A DNA stretch of 64,000 nt from Alteromonas sp. ALT199 (lineage in GTDB: Bacteria > Pseudomonadota > Gammaproteobacteria > Enterobacterales > Alteromonadaceae): NCBI RefSeq assembly GCF_018619335.1, contig NZ_JAHHDX010000126.1:21396-85395 (forward strand), given 5' to 3'. The stretch's first letter is position 1. Each line of letters opens with the position of its first letter. Shown here piece by piece: positions 1 through 8,009 of this stretch. Below the pieces are notes generated by a model. That model saw only the letters and a program-made list of their open reading frames with translations. It searched no databases and was not told where the DNA came from. The translations under genes were made by a program, and so were the position numbers.

Positions 1-2
1 TT

Positions 3-806
3 GATGCTAATTCAGGTAACAAAAGCGATGGCTTGTTTACACTCAAGGCTGGCTTAAAATATAGCGTTTCTGAAGTACTTACCGCGTTTGCCAATATTGG
101 TCAGGGCTTTCATTCTAATGATGCGCGAGGAGCAACCATTAGCATAGACCCGGTAAGCGGTGACGCTACCGAACCAGCGCCTTTACTAGTAAAAAGTCTT
201 GGCTATGAAGCGGGTGTTAACTACACCGACAACAAAACTTACAACCTATCTGCGGCGCTGTGGCGCTTAGAGCTTGATAGCGAACTGGTATACGTGGGCG
301 ACGCCGGTTTTACCGAGGCTAGCCGTCCCTCTGAGCGACACGGCATTGAAGTGAGTGCCTATTACTGGATTAGCCATCACATAACCACGGACATTGAAGC
401 AGCATGGACGAAAGCACGATTTAGCGACAGCGTTGAAGGCGAAGGTCGCCATATAGACGGAACAGTGCCGGGAGTAGTCAGTGCAGGTATAACCTATTAC
501 CAACGAAGCAATCAATTGGGGTTTAGTACTACCTTACGTGGCCGCTATTTAAGCTCTCGTACAGTTGAAAGTTTCGATGATATCTCACCACCCTCGACAT
601 TTTTAATGAATGCGCAAGTTGCGTACCGTCAGCCATCATGGGACGTAACGTTAGAAGTACTCAACGTTTTAGATAGCGACGATCACGATATTGACTACTT
701 CTATGCATCACGCTTACCGGGTGAGCCTGAAGACGGTGTTGAGGATTTACACTACCACCCTGTTGAACCAAGAAATATTCGTCTTACGTTTTCAATGAAA
801 TATTAG
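3..806 (+). CDS. TonB-dependent receptor, C-terminal part (cut by window edge)
   Basis: The reading frame is open from the first bases of the window, so this is the 3' end of a larger gene and the TTG at 33 is not a real start. About 267 residues are visible. They consist of alternating amphipathic strands typical of a TonB-dependent outer-membrane barrel, with tyrosine-rich strand ends, a plug-distal stretch ASRPSERHGIEVSAYYW that is common in late barrel strands, and a final strand ending in an aromatic residue (FSMKY), as outer-membrane barrel proteins usually do. The substrate cannot be told from this part. The next gene downstream is an ECF sigma factor, which would fit surface signalling, but the missing N-terminus would be needed to see a signalling domain. 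The family call is fairly sure. Confidence 0.8.
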   Translation, partial: DANSGNKSDGLFTLKAGLKYSVSEVLTAFANIGQGFHSNDARGATISIDPVSGDATEPAPLLVKSLGYEAGVNYTDNKTYNLSAALWRLELDSELVYVGDAGFTEASRPSERHGIEVSAYYWISHHITTDIEAAWTKARFSDSVEGEGRHIDGTVPGVVSAGITYYQRSNQLGFSTTLRGRYLSSRTVESFDDISPPSTFLMNAQVAYRQPSWDVTLEVLNVLDSDDHDIDYFYASRLPGEPEDGVEDLHYHPVEPRNIRLTFSMKY

Positions 807-837
807 AACACCAAGGTTTTGTTTGCTGACTGCTAAG

Positions 838-851
838 GAGCCTTCGGGCTC
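838..851. other. UUCG-capped hairpin
   Basis: GAGCC-TTCG-GGCTC forms a 5-bp stem closed by a stable UUCG tetraloop, 32 bases after the stop of the receptor gene. No T-tract follows, so it may protect the 3' end of the transcript or act as a weak terminator. Confidence 0.5.
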
Positions 852-882
852 AATTGAGTAACCATTCAGGCAGTTGTACATA

Positions 883-912
883 AAGCGTGCTACTTTAGAA
901 AGTAGCATGCTT
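883..912. repeat. 14-bp inverted repeat in the leader of the sigma-factor operon
   Basis: The arms 883-896 and 899-912 are complementary over 14 positions with one G-T pair and an almost absent loop. The hairpin sits about 57 bases upstream of the sigma-factor start and has no run of T after it. It could be a terminator of the upstream receptor gene, a leader hairpin or a protein-binding site. The structure is visible in the sequence; its role is not. Confidence 0.5.
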
Positions 913-968
913 AGACTTAAAAGCCACACACAAATGGCCGCGCCATAATGATAATAATAGGAGCACCT

Positions 969-1502
969 ATGGAACATGAAACCCTATTTCCGCTGCTGTG
1001 CAAAACAGCAGAGGGAAATAAAGAAGCGTTCGCAAAGCTTTATGAATTAACAAGTGGTCAGCTTTACGCTGTTGCCTTAAAGCTTTTGAAACGTCCTGAA
1101 CTTGCTGACGAAGCCACCCAGGACGCCTATATCAAAATTTGGCACAACGCGGGGAACTATCAGCGGGGCAAAGGCACAGTACTCACGTGGATGGTCAGTA
1201 TTGCTCGCTATCGTGCACTTGATTTAATTCGCTATCACAATGTAAGAAATGAAGTCGAATTAAATGATGACGCACCGTCAGGTATGGAAACCACACAATC
1301 AATAAAGTTAGAGGCAGAACAAGCAAAATTAGCCTCTTGTTTAGATGAACTTGATGGACCGCAGCGTCAGGCTATCCATTTAGCCTATGTGAACGGTATG
1401 TCACATCAAGAAGTTGTGACTCACTTGGCGTCACCACTTGGAACCATTAAAAGCTGGATAAGACGAGGCTTGCAAAGCTTGCAGAGGTGCCTATCACTAT
1501 GA
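969..1502 (+). CDS. RNA polymerase ECF sigma factor
   Basis: This 177-residue protein has the two-domain layout of extracytoplasmic-function sigma-70 factors. Region 2 (about residues 21-92) contains the ATQDAYIKIWHN motif and the WMVSIARYRALDLIR segment. Region 4 (about 119-172) ends with the helix-turn-helix HQEVVTHLASPLGTIKSWIRRG. I chose the ATG at 969 because AGGAG lies five bases upstream; an earlier in-frame ATG at 948 would put that Shine-Dalgarno sequence inside the gene. The gene overlaps the anti-sigma gene by ATGA, so the pair is translationally coupled. The factor probably directs transcription of its own operon and of the DUF4331 group downstream, by analogy with similar pairs. 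That target set is inferred. Confidence 0.9.
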   Translation: MEHETLFPLLCKTAEGNKEAFAKLYELTSGQLYAVALKLLKRPELADEATQDAYIKIWHNAGNYQRGKGTVLTWMVSIARYRALDLIRYHNVRNEVELNDDAPSGMETTQSIKLEAEQAKLASCLDELDGPQRQAIHLAYVNGMSHQEVVTHLASPLGTIKSWIRRGLQSLQRCLSL

Positions 1503-2236
1503 ATTATTTAAAAAAAGAGCGATTAAACGCCCTCGCCGCTGAATATGTAGTTGGAACGCTACGCGGCAAAGCACGAACACGCTATCAAAAGTTAATGATG
1601 CAGTATCAGTCTGTTAGCGATGCAACCGCGCAATGGGAGCAATACCTTACTGGGTTTGCTGAAACCTTGCCTCCGGTCACGCCGCCTGACAGCGTGTGGG
1701 AGAACATACAAATAAAGCTTGGCCACAAGGCGGCCAGTGATACAGAGTTTGTCGATCAAACGACTAATGCTAAGCCAAGTAGCGACAATGTTGTTAATCT
1801 TGAGCAAGAAAAACAGAAGCGCTGGAAGACCTTATCATTCATATCCACAGCTGCTGCAATGGTGTTGGCCGTATTGCTTTTCGTCATGCAACCTGTGCCT
1901 ACTTCAGAGGTTTCCCATATTGCCGTAGTCAACAATACTGATAACACGCCATTGTGGGTGATAGAAGTTTCTAACACGACTATGAACGTTAAAGTCACCG
2001 ATGCATTTGTGGCGTTAGCAAACAAAGACTATGAGCTTTGGATGGTGCCGGCAAACGGTGAAGCACCAATTTCCCTAGGCTTAATGCCTGAAGTCAATGG
2101 CGACACGCGCGCAACACCCGATATATTGCTAGATCAAAGTATCGCGGCGTTAGCAGTGAGCTTGGAAGCACCTGGCGGCTCGGTAACGGGGGCTCCAACC
2201 GAAGTTCTCTACATAGCACCCATTGTGTCTGTGTAA
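1499..2236 (+). CDS. Anti-sigma factor, RskA/ChrR-like, membrane-bound
   Basis: This 245-residue protein starts with a short cytoplasmic region (AAEYVVGTLRGKARTRYQKL) like the anti-sigma domain of RskA proteins. A single membrane helix follows at about residues 111-130, and then a periplasmic RskA-type C-terminal domain (about 137-245) with YELWMVPANGEAPISLG. Its likely role is to hold the upstream ECF sigma factor at the inner membrane until a periplasmic signal arrives. No zinc-binding HxxxCxxC motif is seen, so it is not a classical ZAS protein. I chose ATG at 1499, which overlaps the sigma stop codon as ATGA; an upstream in-frame GTG at 1487 is less likely. A strong terminator follows at 2264, so the pair forms its own unit. 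Confidence 0.85.
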   Translation: MNYLKKERLNALAAEYVVGTLRGKARTRYQKLMMQYQSVSDATAQWEQYLTGFAETLPPVTPPDSVWENIQIKLGHKAASDTEFVDQTTNAKPSSDNVVNLEQEKQKRWKTLSFISTAAAMVLAVLLFVMQPVPTSEVSHIAVVNNTDNTPLWVIEVSNTTMNVKVTDAFVALANKDYELWMVPANGEAPISLGLMPEVNGDTRATPDILLDQSIAALAVSLEAPGGSVTGAPTEVLYIAPIVSV

Positions 2237-2263
2237 TTTCACGCACCCAGCAGCACCCCACAA

Positions 2264-2284
2264 GGCCACCAAACGTGGCCTTTT
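2264..2284 (+). terminator. Rho-independent terminator after the sigma/anti-sigma operon
   Basis: GGCCAC and GTGGCC form a 6-bp stem with loop CAAAC, followed directly by TTTT. It lies 28 bases after the anti-sigma stop and separates that operon from the DUF4331 gene. Confidence 0.75.
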
Positions 2285-2434
2285 GCTTCTATCAAGTCCT
2301 CTTCCCCTGTCTCACGACAATCCACTTTTTACACTTAACAAAAACTTTATTTTAATTTTTTAAACATTTTTTGCATCTAAGGTGAAACCTCAGTCGTTTG
2401 GTCTTCTGAACTCATAAAAACAGAGAGACTCGAC

Positions 2435-4027
2435 ATGATCCAATTTAAACGCAGAACTTTGTCACTGGCTATCGCTGTGACATGTGCAGCCGTAACCGCA
2501 GGCGCAATAGCGTCAAGTCACCGAGAAGCACCTAACATCACTCGCCACCCAGCCTTAGATAGCACCGACTTTTATGCTTTCAATAGTTATGAACAGGGCC
2601 GTGAAGACTATGTGACCTTCATCGCAAACTATATTCCACTGCAAGATGCCTACGGTGGCCCTAATTATTTTGCAATGGATCCGAATGCACACTATGCCAT
2701 TCATATCGACAGCGACGGTGATGCGGTAGAAGACATCAGCTTTGTTTTTCAATTTAATAATGAGCTTGCTGCCGATAACGAAGGCATTGCTTTGCCAATT
2801 GGTCCTGAAGGCGAGCAAAAAATGGTGAAAGTACCACTTAAAAATGTAGGTGGTATCAGCGCAGACGATTCAAGCGCTGCTAATTTCTCAGAAATGTATA
2901 GCCTTACTATGGTACGCGGCGACATGCAAACCGGCAATCGCACCATGCTTACACCGGCTATGGGCGACATGTTCAAAAAGCCCCTTGATTACATCGGCAA
3001 TAAAACCTTCACCAGTGAAGCGGAATACGCGCGCTATGCTGAAAGTTTTATTTACTCGTTCAGTATCCCTGGGTGTGATGATATGGCAAAAGTGTTTGTT
3101 GGCCAGCGTAAAGACTCATTCGTTGTTAACTTGGGCAAAACATTTGACCTAGTAAATTATGTACCTGTTGAGGGCGATAGCGCACCGGGCGCAGGCGATG
3201 GCGAAGGCTTCCCTGGCGGCATTACGCAAAGCGCGATGAATGATGATTTAGTTGATAAAAACGTCACAGCGTTATCTATTGAAGTACCAAAGACGTGCGT
3301 TACGGGTGAAGGCAATGGTGTAATTGGTAGCTGGACGACAGCAAGCTTACCTCAGGCACGCATTCTTAACCCAGATGCCACTTTCGCGAAACCTGAAACC
3401 AACGGCGGTGCAATGACACAAGTGTCTCGATTAGGTAGCCCGCTAGTTAACGAGCTTGTTATTGGTATTGGGGATAAAGATAAATTTTCTAGCTCTCATC
3501 CAAGTGCAGACGGTCAATTTGCCGATTACGTTACTCACCCATCGTTACCAGAGCTGCTTAACATTCTCTTTAAAGATGCAGTGAATACTACACTGGGTAC
3601 TGATATTGAGACCCTTGCGCCTACTAACTTCCCACGCATGGACTTAGTAACAGCGTTCCTTACTGGCTTCCCAGGCGTTAACCAGCAAGCCACTGTAACA
3701 GCATCAGAAATGCTGCGCCTAAACACAGGTATACCAGCAACACCAGCCGAATCACAGTCAACATTTGGAGTGGCAGGCGATGACTTAGCGGGCTTCCCTA
3801 ACGGCCGCCGCCCAGGAGATGATGTAGTTGATATTGCGCTTCGCGTAGTGATGGGTCGCTTATGCTACCCCATTCCAGTTGCGGGCGAAGACACCGACTT
3901 GGGCCTTTGCGCACCAGAGGACGCGAGTGTAGGTAATGTACCATTCACTGACGGCGCACCTGTAGATGCAAGCATGATTGACACGTCATTCCCATACCTA
4001 AAAACACCACTTGCTGGCTCTGAATAA
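2435..4027 (+). CDS. DUF4331 domain-containing exported protein
   Basis: This is a 530-residue protein with a Sec signal peptide (residues 1-26, hydrophobic core LSLAIAVTCAAVTAGAIA). The mature start SSHREAPNITRHPALDSTDFYAF is the hallmark opening of DUF4331 proteins, and IHIDSDGDAVEDISFVFQF and GHP-like segments farther on fit the same family. DUF4331 has no established biochemical role; members are exported and commonly encoded near ECF sigma factors. The next gene, a lipoprotein, starts 11 bases after the stop with a good ribosome-binding site, so the two are very likely co-transcribed. The 199 bases upstream are AT-rich and could hold an ECF-type promoter, but I could not identify -35 and -10 boxes with correct spacing. 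Confidence 0.88.
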   Translation: MIQFKRRTLSLAIAVTCAAVTAGAIASSHREAPNITRHPALDSTDFYAFNSYEQGREDYVTFIANYIPLQDAYGGPNYFAMDPNAHYAIHIDSDGDAVEDISFVFQFNNELAADNEGIALPIGPEGEQKMVKVPLKNVGGISADDSSAANFSEMYSLTMVRGDMQTGNRTMLTPAMGDMFKKPLDYIGNKTFTSEAEYARYAESFIYSFSIPGCDDMAKVFVGQRKDSFVVNLGKTFDLVNYVPVEGDSAPGAGDGEGFPGGITQSAMNDDLVDKNVTALSIEVPKTCVTGEGNGVIGSWTTASLPQARILNPDATFAKPETNGGAMTQVSRLGSPLVNELVIGIGDKDKFSSSHPSADGQFADYVTHPSLPELLNILFKDAVNTTLGTDIETLAPTNFPRMDLVTAFLTGFPGVNQQATVTASEMLRLNTGIPATPAESQSTFGVAGDDLAGFPNGRRPGDDVVDIALRVVMGRLCYPIPVAGEDTDLGLCAPEDASVGNVPFTDGAPVDASMIDTSFPYLKTPLAGSE

Positions 4028-4038
4028 GGAGACCCATC

Positions 4039-4617
4039 ATGTATTTTAAGATTAGGTTATTGAGTAAGAAAAGTGACAAGACCACGCCTAAAAAGCAATC
4101 GTATGTTAAACGCCAACAACACCGTATGTGGATTGCTTCAGGACTGGTATTAGCGCTTTCTGGTTGTTTCGACAGTGACGACGATAACAACTATCAAGCG
4201 CCAGAAGAAAATGTAGCGCCAGTTGCCGTTGACCAAATGCTGACAACGCAGGCAGATATTGCGTTTGATGGCACGTTAACAGCAACCGATGAAGATGGCG
4301 ACGCGCTAACCTTTGGCCTTGGTGAAAACGGCAGTTTAGGGAGTGCCGAAGTAAATACAGATGGCACCTTTACTTATACGCCAAAAGCCCAAGTAACAGG
4401 GAGCGATAGCTTTACCTTTACTGTGTCTGACGGCGTAAATCCAGAGGTGACGGCGAGTGTCAGCATAACCATAGAAGCCCAGCAGGTATCGTTCTCTAGC
4501 TATACCCGCGACGCCTTCTATCAAGCGCCAACTGATGAACCTTTACCAATAAATGGACGAGAGTTCACCCAAGATGCTAACGACTCTACATTTGATGACT
4601 TATTGATAGACCAATAG
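4039..4617 (+). CDS. Lipoprotein with one cadherin/VCBS-like Ig-fold domain
   Basis: This 192-residue protein starts with a basic N-terminus, then a hydrophobic stretch ending in a lipobox LALSGC (cysteine near residue 43), so it is probably an envelope lipoprotein. The next part is acidic (DSDDDNN), which argues against inner-membrane retention only weakly. The region from about residue 56 to 146 (PVAVDQMLTTQADIAFDGTL to ASVSITIEA) is a single cadherin-like or VCBS-type beta-sandwich with the TDEDGDALTF motif that often binds calcium. The start at 4039 has AAGGAG upstream. It sits directly after the DUF4331 gene and likely works with it. The function is unknown. Confidence 0.7.
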   Translation: MYFKIRLLSKKSDKTTPKKQSYVKRQQHRMWIASGLVLALSGCFDSDDDNNYQAPEENVAPVAVDQMLTTQADIAFDGTLTATDEDGDALTFGLGENGSLGSAEVNTDGTFTYTPKAQVTGSDSFTFTVSDGVNPEVTASVSITIEAQQVSFSSYTRDAFYQAPTDEPLPINGREFTQDANDSTFDDLLIDQ

Positions 4618-4666
4618 AGCGTATCAAACGATAGAGACTTGTTAGTACAAAACTAGTGTCAACCGT

Positions 4667-4688
4667 AAAGCCAGGGAAGGCTTTTTTT
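4667..4688 (+). terminator. Short terminator or attenuator before the TPR-like gene
   Basis: AAAGCC and GGCTTT form a 6-bp stem around loop AGGGAA, followed by four more T residues. It lies between the lipoprotein gene and the next start at 4701. It may end part of the transcription from the DUF4331 unit or be read through. Confidence 0.5.
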
Positions 4689-4700
4689 AAGGAAGTAGCA

Positions 4701-5771
4701 ATGAAGTTTGCAAAGCACTCAGCGCTGAAATTTGGTCTAGCAGGCGTATCGATAGCCCTCTCGACTTCTTTCACATATGCCCAATCGCAACAACTTGATT
4801 TCGATACCGTTATCGCAAGCTGGAAACCTCAACAGTTATCGATAGCAAATACAAATGAAGCAGAAAAATTGCTTTCATCGAGCCGCTATATTTCTTCAAA
4901 AGGCAACGAAAGAGAGCGTGTAACTCGTTTTACCAATTCAATGCGAGCAAACTTTACATCGTTAAATGCAGGGCAACAAGAGCGCTTAGTAATATTAGAA
5001 GCGCGCTTATTACAAGGCATTCATAGATTTGACCAGGCCCAAGAACACCTAAAGCAAATCACTCACTTTCACTCGCCGGCAGCTTACTTGCTTATGGCAG
5101 ATATCGCCATGCAACAAGGGGACGCTAAAAGAGCAAAAGAAAACTGCGAAAAATTGGTAGGGAAAACAAGCTTTCTGATTGCGTTTACTTGTATAGTAAA
5201 CGCTGAGTTTTCGAAAACCGCTCAGGCTAAGTTGCTACAAAAACTTAAGGCCTTTGAAGATTACACCAGTAATGCTCGGCCTGCTGAACGCCAGTGGTTT
5301 TACGAAGTCCTTGCGGATATGTCACTGCAACTTGGTAACGCCGAAGCAGCACTTGAATATTTATCACAAACTGAGTTTGAAGAACTTCCAATAAGTGCAA
5401 TGTTAGTTTGGGCAGATGCTAATTTTCAACTAGAAAATTATGAGGCTGTTACCACCACCCTTACCCGTTATGTACTCAATATCAAAAAAGCAGATGACGG
5501 CTTGCTTTTGAAATGGGCAGTGGCCGAACGCGCACAAGATATAACGTCTTCAATGGTCCAATCTCAACTGTCAAAAAACATGAAAATTCGAGTGTGGCGA
5601 GAAGACAGCTCCCATGCAGCGCAAGTTGCCACCTACTTTTTAGACATAGAGCCTGATTATCCGCTAGCACTTAGATTTGCTGAGCTTAATTGGCAGTACG
5701 CTCAAGCGATAAGTGACAAAAGCCTTTTAGAACGAGCCCGTCGAGCTAATGATGTATCAAATAATGCTTAA
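4701..5771 (+). CDS. Exported TPR-like repeat protein
   Basis: Starting at the ATG at 4701, which has AAGGAAG upstream, this gives 356 residues with a signal peptide (MKFAKHSALKFGLAGVSIAL, cleavage after TSFTYA). The rest is almost wholly helical with paired helices such as LLMADIAMQQGDAKRAKENCEK and FYEVLADMSLQLGNAEAALEYL, which have the spacing and small-residue pattern of degenerate tetratricopeptide repeats. It is probably a periplasmic scaffold. An earlier in-frame start at 4656 would lie inside the short terminator and is unlikely. The following HupE-like gene starts close to or inside its 3' end, so the two are likely co-expressed. No enzyme motif is visible. Confidence 0.65.
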   Translation: MKFAKHSALKFGLAGVSIALSTSFTYAQSQQLDFDTVIASWKPQQLSIANTNEAEKLLSSSRYISSKGNERERVTRFTNSMRANFTSLNAGQQERLVILEARLLQGIHRFDQAQEHLKQITHFHSPAAYLLMADIAMQQGDAKRAKENCEKLVGKTSFLIAFTCIVNAEFSKTAQAKLLQKLKAFEDYTSNARPAERQWFYEVLADMSLQLGNAEAALEYLSQTEFEELPISAMLVWADANFQLENYEAVTTTLTRYVLNIKKADDGLLLKWAVAERAQDITSSMVQSQLSKNMKIRVWREDSSHAAQVATYFLDIEPDYPLALRFAELNWQYAQAISDKSLLERARRANDVSNNA

Positions 5772-5799
5772 TGTTTTTAACCACCTCAGTGAACAAACT

Positions 5800-6897
5800 A
5801 TGATTAGATTTGTTGTATTTCTTTTAGTAGCGACTTTTAGTTTTTCAACATTTTCTCACGAGCTAAGCAACGGTTATTTAACGCTTAAAAATGAATCTAA
5901 CGAGACACTATCAGGCGAACTTTTGTTGAACCCCAAAGACATTGGGCAAGTTGCCGGGCTTGATACTAATAATGACGGTAATCTGACGTGGGGTGAAGTT
6001 AATAGATACCATAATCTAGCGAATGGTTACATTCAAAATCACCTGATAATTCGTGGTAGCGAGACACGTTGCACCGTTAGTGTTGCCCCTCCCACTATAC
6101 GTGACATATCTGCAGAGTCATTACTGGTATATCCGCTGTCGGTGAATTGCGCTTTTTTAAATGAAGTATCGGTTCATTACACAGGTATAGTGAGCGACTT
6201 TCCTACACATAAACTACTTACTTCCATCACCCTTAATGAACAAACCAGTGTGCACGTTCTAGATGGTGAGCGCGGCTTTATCACTGTAGCCCTTCAAAAC
6301 AACCATTGGGTTTCGCAATTTGGCGAGATGATTTACCAAGGTATTTGGCATATTTTTATTGGGCTAGACCATATCCTTTTTTTAGTCGCAACACTACTGA
6401 CCGTTAACTTATTAAGAAAAAATAAACGCTGGGTAAAAGAACAGAGCAAAAAGCACATAATAAAAAGTACGGTAATTTTGGTCAGTACATTTACGCTAGC
6501 GCATTCAATTACTTTAACTGCTACGGCACTGGACTTTATTACCCTTAATAGCCGTATTGTTGAGCTAGGCATTGCTATTTCAGTGGTCATTACTGCGCTA
6601 AACAACGTGTACCCTATTATCATGCGTTTAAGGTTTATCACTTTTGGATTTGGCTTACTTCATGGCATGGGATTCGCGAGTGTGTTTGGCGATCTGAGTG
6701 CCCAAACGGGCAGTTTAGTGATGAACGTTCTCGCCTTTAATTTAGGTGTAGAAATAGGACAACTTGCCATAGTTGCACTGCTTCTACCTGTACTCATTGC
6801 GCTTAGAAACGCGAGAGTGTATTCAAAAGCCATTATGCCAATTGCGTCTTCAATCATTGCGATTATAGCAATTAACTGGACGCTGCAGCGTTGGTAA
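5800..6897 (+). CDS. HupE/UreJ-like membrane protein with periplasmic EF-hand
   Basis: From the ATG at 5800 this is a 365-residue protein. It has a signal peptide (MIRFVVFLLVATFSFSTFS), a periplasmic N-terminal domain to about residue 170, then about six membrane helices that open with GIWHIFIGLDHILFLVATL, the histidine-containing signature of the HupE/UreJ_2 family. Related HupE and UreJ proteins are linked to nickel supply for hydrogenase and urease, but no such enzyme is encoded here, so the metal is not known. Residues 55-66 (DTNNDGNLTWGE) form a complete canonical EF-hand calcium loop. An upstream ATG at 5749 would overlap the previous gene by 23 bases and lacks a signal peptide at the right place. 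Confidence 0.75.
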   Translation: MIRFVVFLLVATFSFSTFSHELSNGYLTLKNESNETLSGELLLNPKDIGQVAGLDTNNDGNLTWGEVNRYHNLANGYIQNHLIIRGSETRCTVSVAPPTIRDISAESLLVYPLSVNCAFLNEVSVHYTGIVSDFPTHKLLTSITLNEQTSVHVLDGERGFITVALQNNHWVSQFGEMIYQGIWHIFIGLDHILFLVATLLTVNLLRKNKRWVKEQSKKHIIKSTVILVSTFTLAHSITLTATALDFITLNSRIVELGIAISVVITALNNVYPIIMRLRFITFGFGLLHGMGFASVFGDLSAQTGSLVMNVLAFNLGVEIGQLAIVALLLPVLIALRNARVYSKAIMPIASSIIAIIAINWTLQRW

Positions 6898-6990
6898 AAG
6901 TACGTGTGCCCTTGATTACTCGAGAAATAGATTCAGCCAAACCTGCTTTTGAACAATCTTTCGGCACTTAATCATAAAAAGCACAAAAAG

Positions 6991-7021
6991 TTGTTGTATA
7001 GGCGCGCCGCATCGCTATAAT
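6991..7021 (+). promoter_or_regulatory. Probable promoter of tRNA-Leu
   Basis: A perfect -10 box TATAAT lies at 7016-7021, preceded by the weak -35 candidates TTGTTG (6991) or TTGTAT (6994). Transcription would begin about 30 bases before the tRNA. The -10 box is clear; the -35 assignment is not. Confidence 0.5.
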
Positions 7022-7058
7022 GCCAAGCATCAACACCACGTTGATAACCATACACAAT

Positions 7059-7145
7059 GCCAGTGTGATGGAATTGGTAGACATGGCGGATTCAAAATCC
7101 GCTGCTAGCGATAGCGTGGCGGTTCAAGTCCGCCCACTGGTACCA
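7059..7145 (+). tRNA. tRNA-Leu (anticodon CAA)
   Basis: This 87-base tRNA has the acceptor stem GCCAGTG/CACTGGT, an anticodon arm GCGGA-TTCAAAA-TCCGC with anticodon CAA (reads UUG), a long variable arm as expected for leucine, and the T-arm GGTTCAAGTCC. The terminal CCA is encoded (7143-7145). A terminator follows at 7168. No other tRNA is attached, so it is a single-gene unit. Confidence 0.95.
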
Positions 7146-7167
7146 TCTTCTTCTAAAGAAGATACCC

Positions 7168-7192
7168 AAACCGACTTAAAGTCGGTTTTTTT
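7168..7192 (+). terminator. Terminator of tRNA-Leu
   Basis: ACCGAC and GTCGGT pair around a TTAAA loop and are followed by a run of seven T. The sequence after it (GTGTCTGAAGTTCAC) reappears almost unchanged at 37808 behind a similar hairpin. Confidence 0.85.
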
Positions 7193-7367
7193 GTGTCTGA
7201 AGTTCACGAATTTGCCACGCGAGCGTGTCGGCCGAGTGTCGGTCCAATCAAAGCCCCCCAATATTTAATAGCGATTCGTGTTCAATAACCGTTGTAAGTT
7301 AATCATTGATCAACTATTTCCGAAATAGGGCTAAATATTTCGTCAGGGATAAGCATTTTCCATGCTA

Positions 7368-7875
7368 ATGCTTATTAACAGCAAGTTCAGACTCTCGTGT
7401 GAGTGCCCCACTAAACCTTTATATATTGATGACAAAGGTCATGAAAATATCTTACTGGGCGACACTTTTCTAAGGCACTTGCTGACGGTGGCTATCAGGT
7501 CGGTGAGCTAGTTAAACACTATTCCCCCGGTAGTACTATATTGAAACGCTAGACAAAGAAGATGCACTTGCCCGAACGTATCAGCTATTAAAAAGTGACA
7601 ATGTCGTTATCTTTGAAGCAGCTCTTCAATATGACTCGATGTCTGTTCGCGTTGATATACTAAAAAAGATTGAGCTTTTTTAGATAAAAACTACGTCATA
7701 TGACATTAAAGATGATGGCGACTTCAAAAACAAAATGACCAACTATAAATCAGCTCGGATGCCATATCTGTTGGATATCGCATTTCCATAGTACGTAACT
7801 AAAAAAGCACTTCCACAGAAGTTTGAAGATATTAGAGAACAAAATATCGAAAGGCCAAGTGGTGATAATTATTGA
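7368..7875 (+). pseudogene. Remnant of a DUF2779-type gene
   Basis: No frame is open across this stretch, yet translated pieces line up in order as the N-terminal third of a DUF2779-type protein. Frame one gives NSKFRLSCECPTKPLYIDD. Another gives KALADGGYQVGELVKHYSPG. A third gives IETLDKEDALARTYQLL, then SDNVVIFEAALQYD and RVDILKKIELF. A later piece reads NKMTNYKSARMPYLLDIAFP. At least two frameshifts and several stops separate them, and the C-terminal half is missing. DUF2779 proteins are nuclease-like and of unclear role. The remnant lies directly behind tRNA-Leu, a common integration point, so it may have arrived with a mobile element; that is inferred. The family name comes from recognising the sequence pattern, not from a search. 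Confidence 0.7.
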
Positions 7876-7931
7876 AGCATGGTTATATTGGACAGTTCAA
7901 AACTCGTACAGCGAGGGTACACTAAATAAAA

Positions 7932-8001
7932 ACGTAGTGTGATTACGCCGAGATAAAGTAAAATTAATACTCTCATTTATTTTTGCGCAATCACACTACG
8001 T
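7932..8001. terminator. 17-bp inverted repeat, possible bidirectional terminator
   Basis: The arms 7932-7948 and 7985-8001 are complementary with one mismatch (ACGTAGTGTGATT and AATCACACTACGT). The 36-base loop is AT-rich. It lies 9 bases beyond the stop of the leftward GH92 gene and probably ends that operon. The long loop is unusual for a simple terminator, so an insertion-sequence end or a binding site is also possible. Confidence 0.5.
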
Positions 8002-8009
8002 AGCTTAGG

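Noticed and set aside
2381..2404. ECF-type promoter (GAAAC ... GTCT) before the DUF4331 gene
   Set aside because: The boxes are separated by only about 12 bases, too short for an ECF promoter, and no matching pair is seen before the sigma gene.
7020..7268. An 82-codon frame running across the tRNA and its terminator
   Set aside because: It overlaps tRNA-Leu entirely; its sequence is a translation of the tRNA and terminator.
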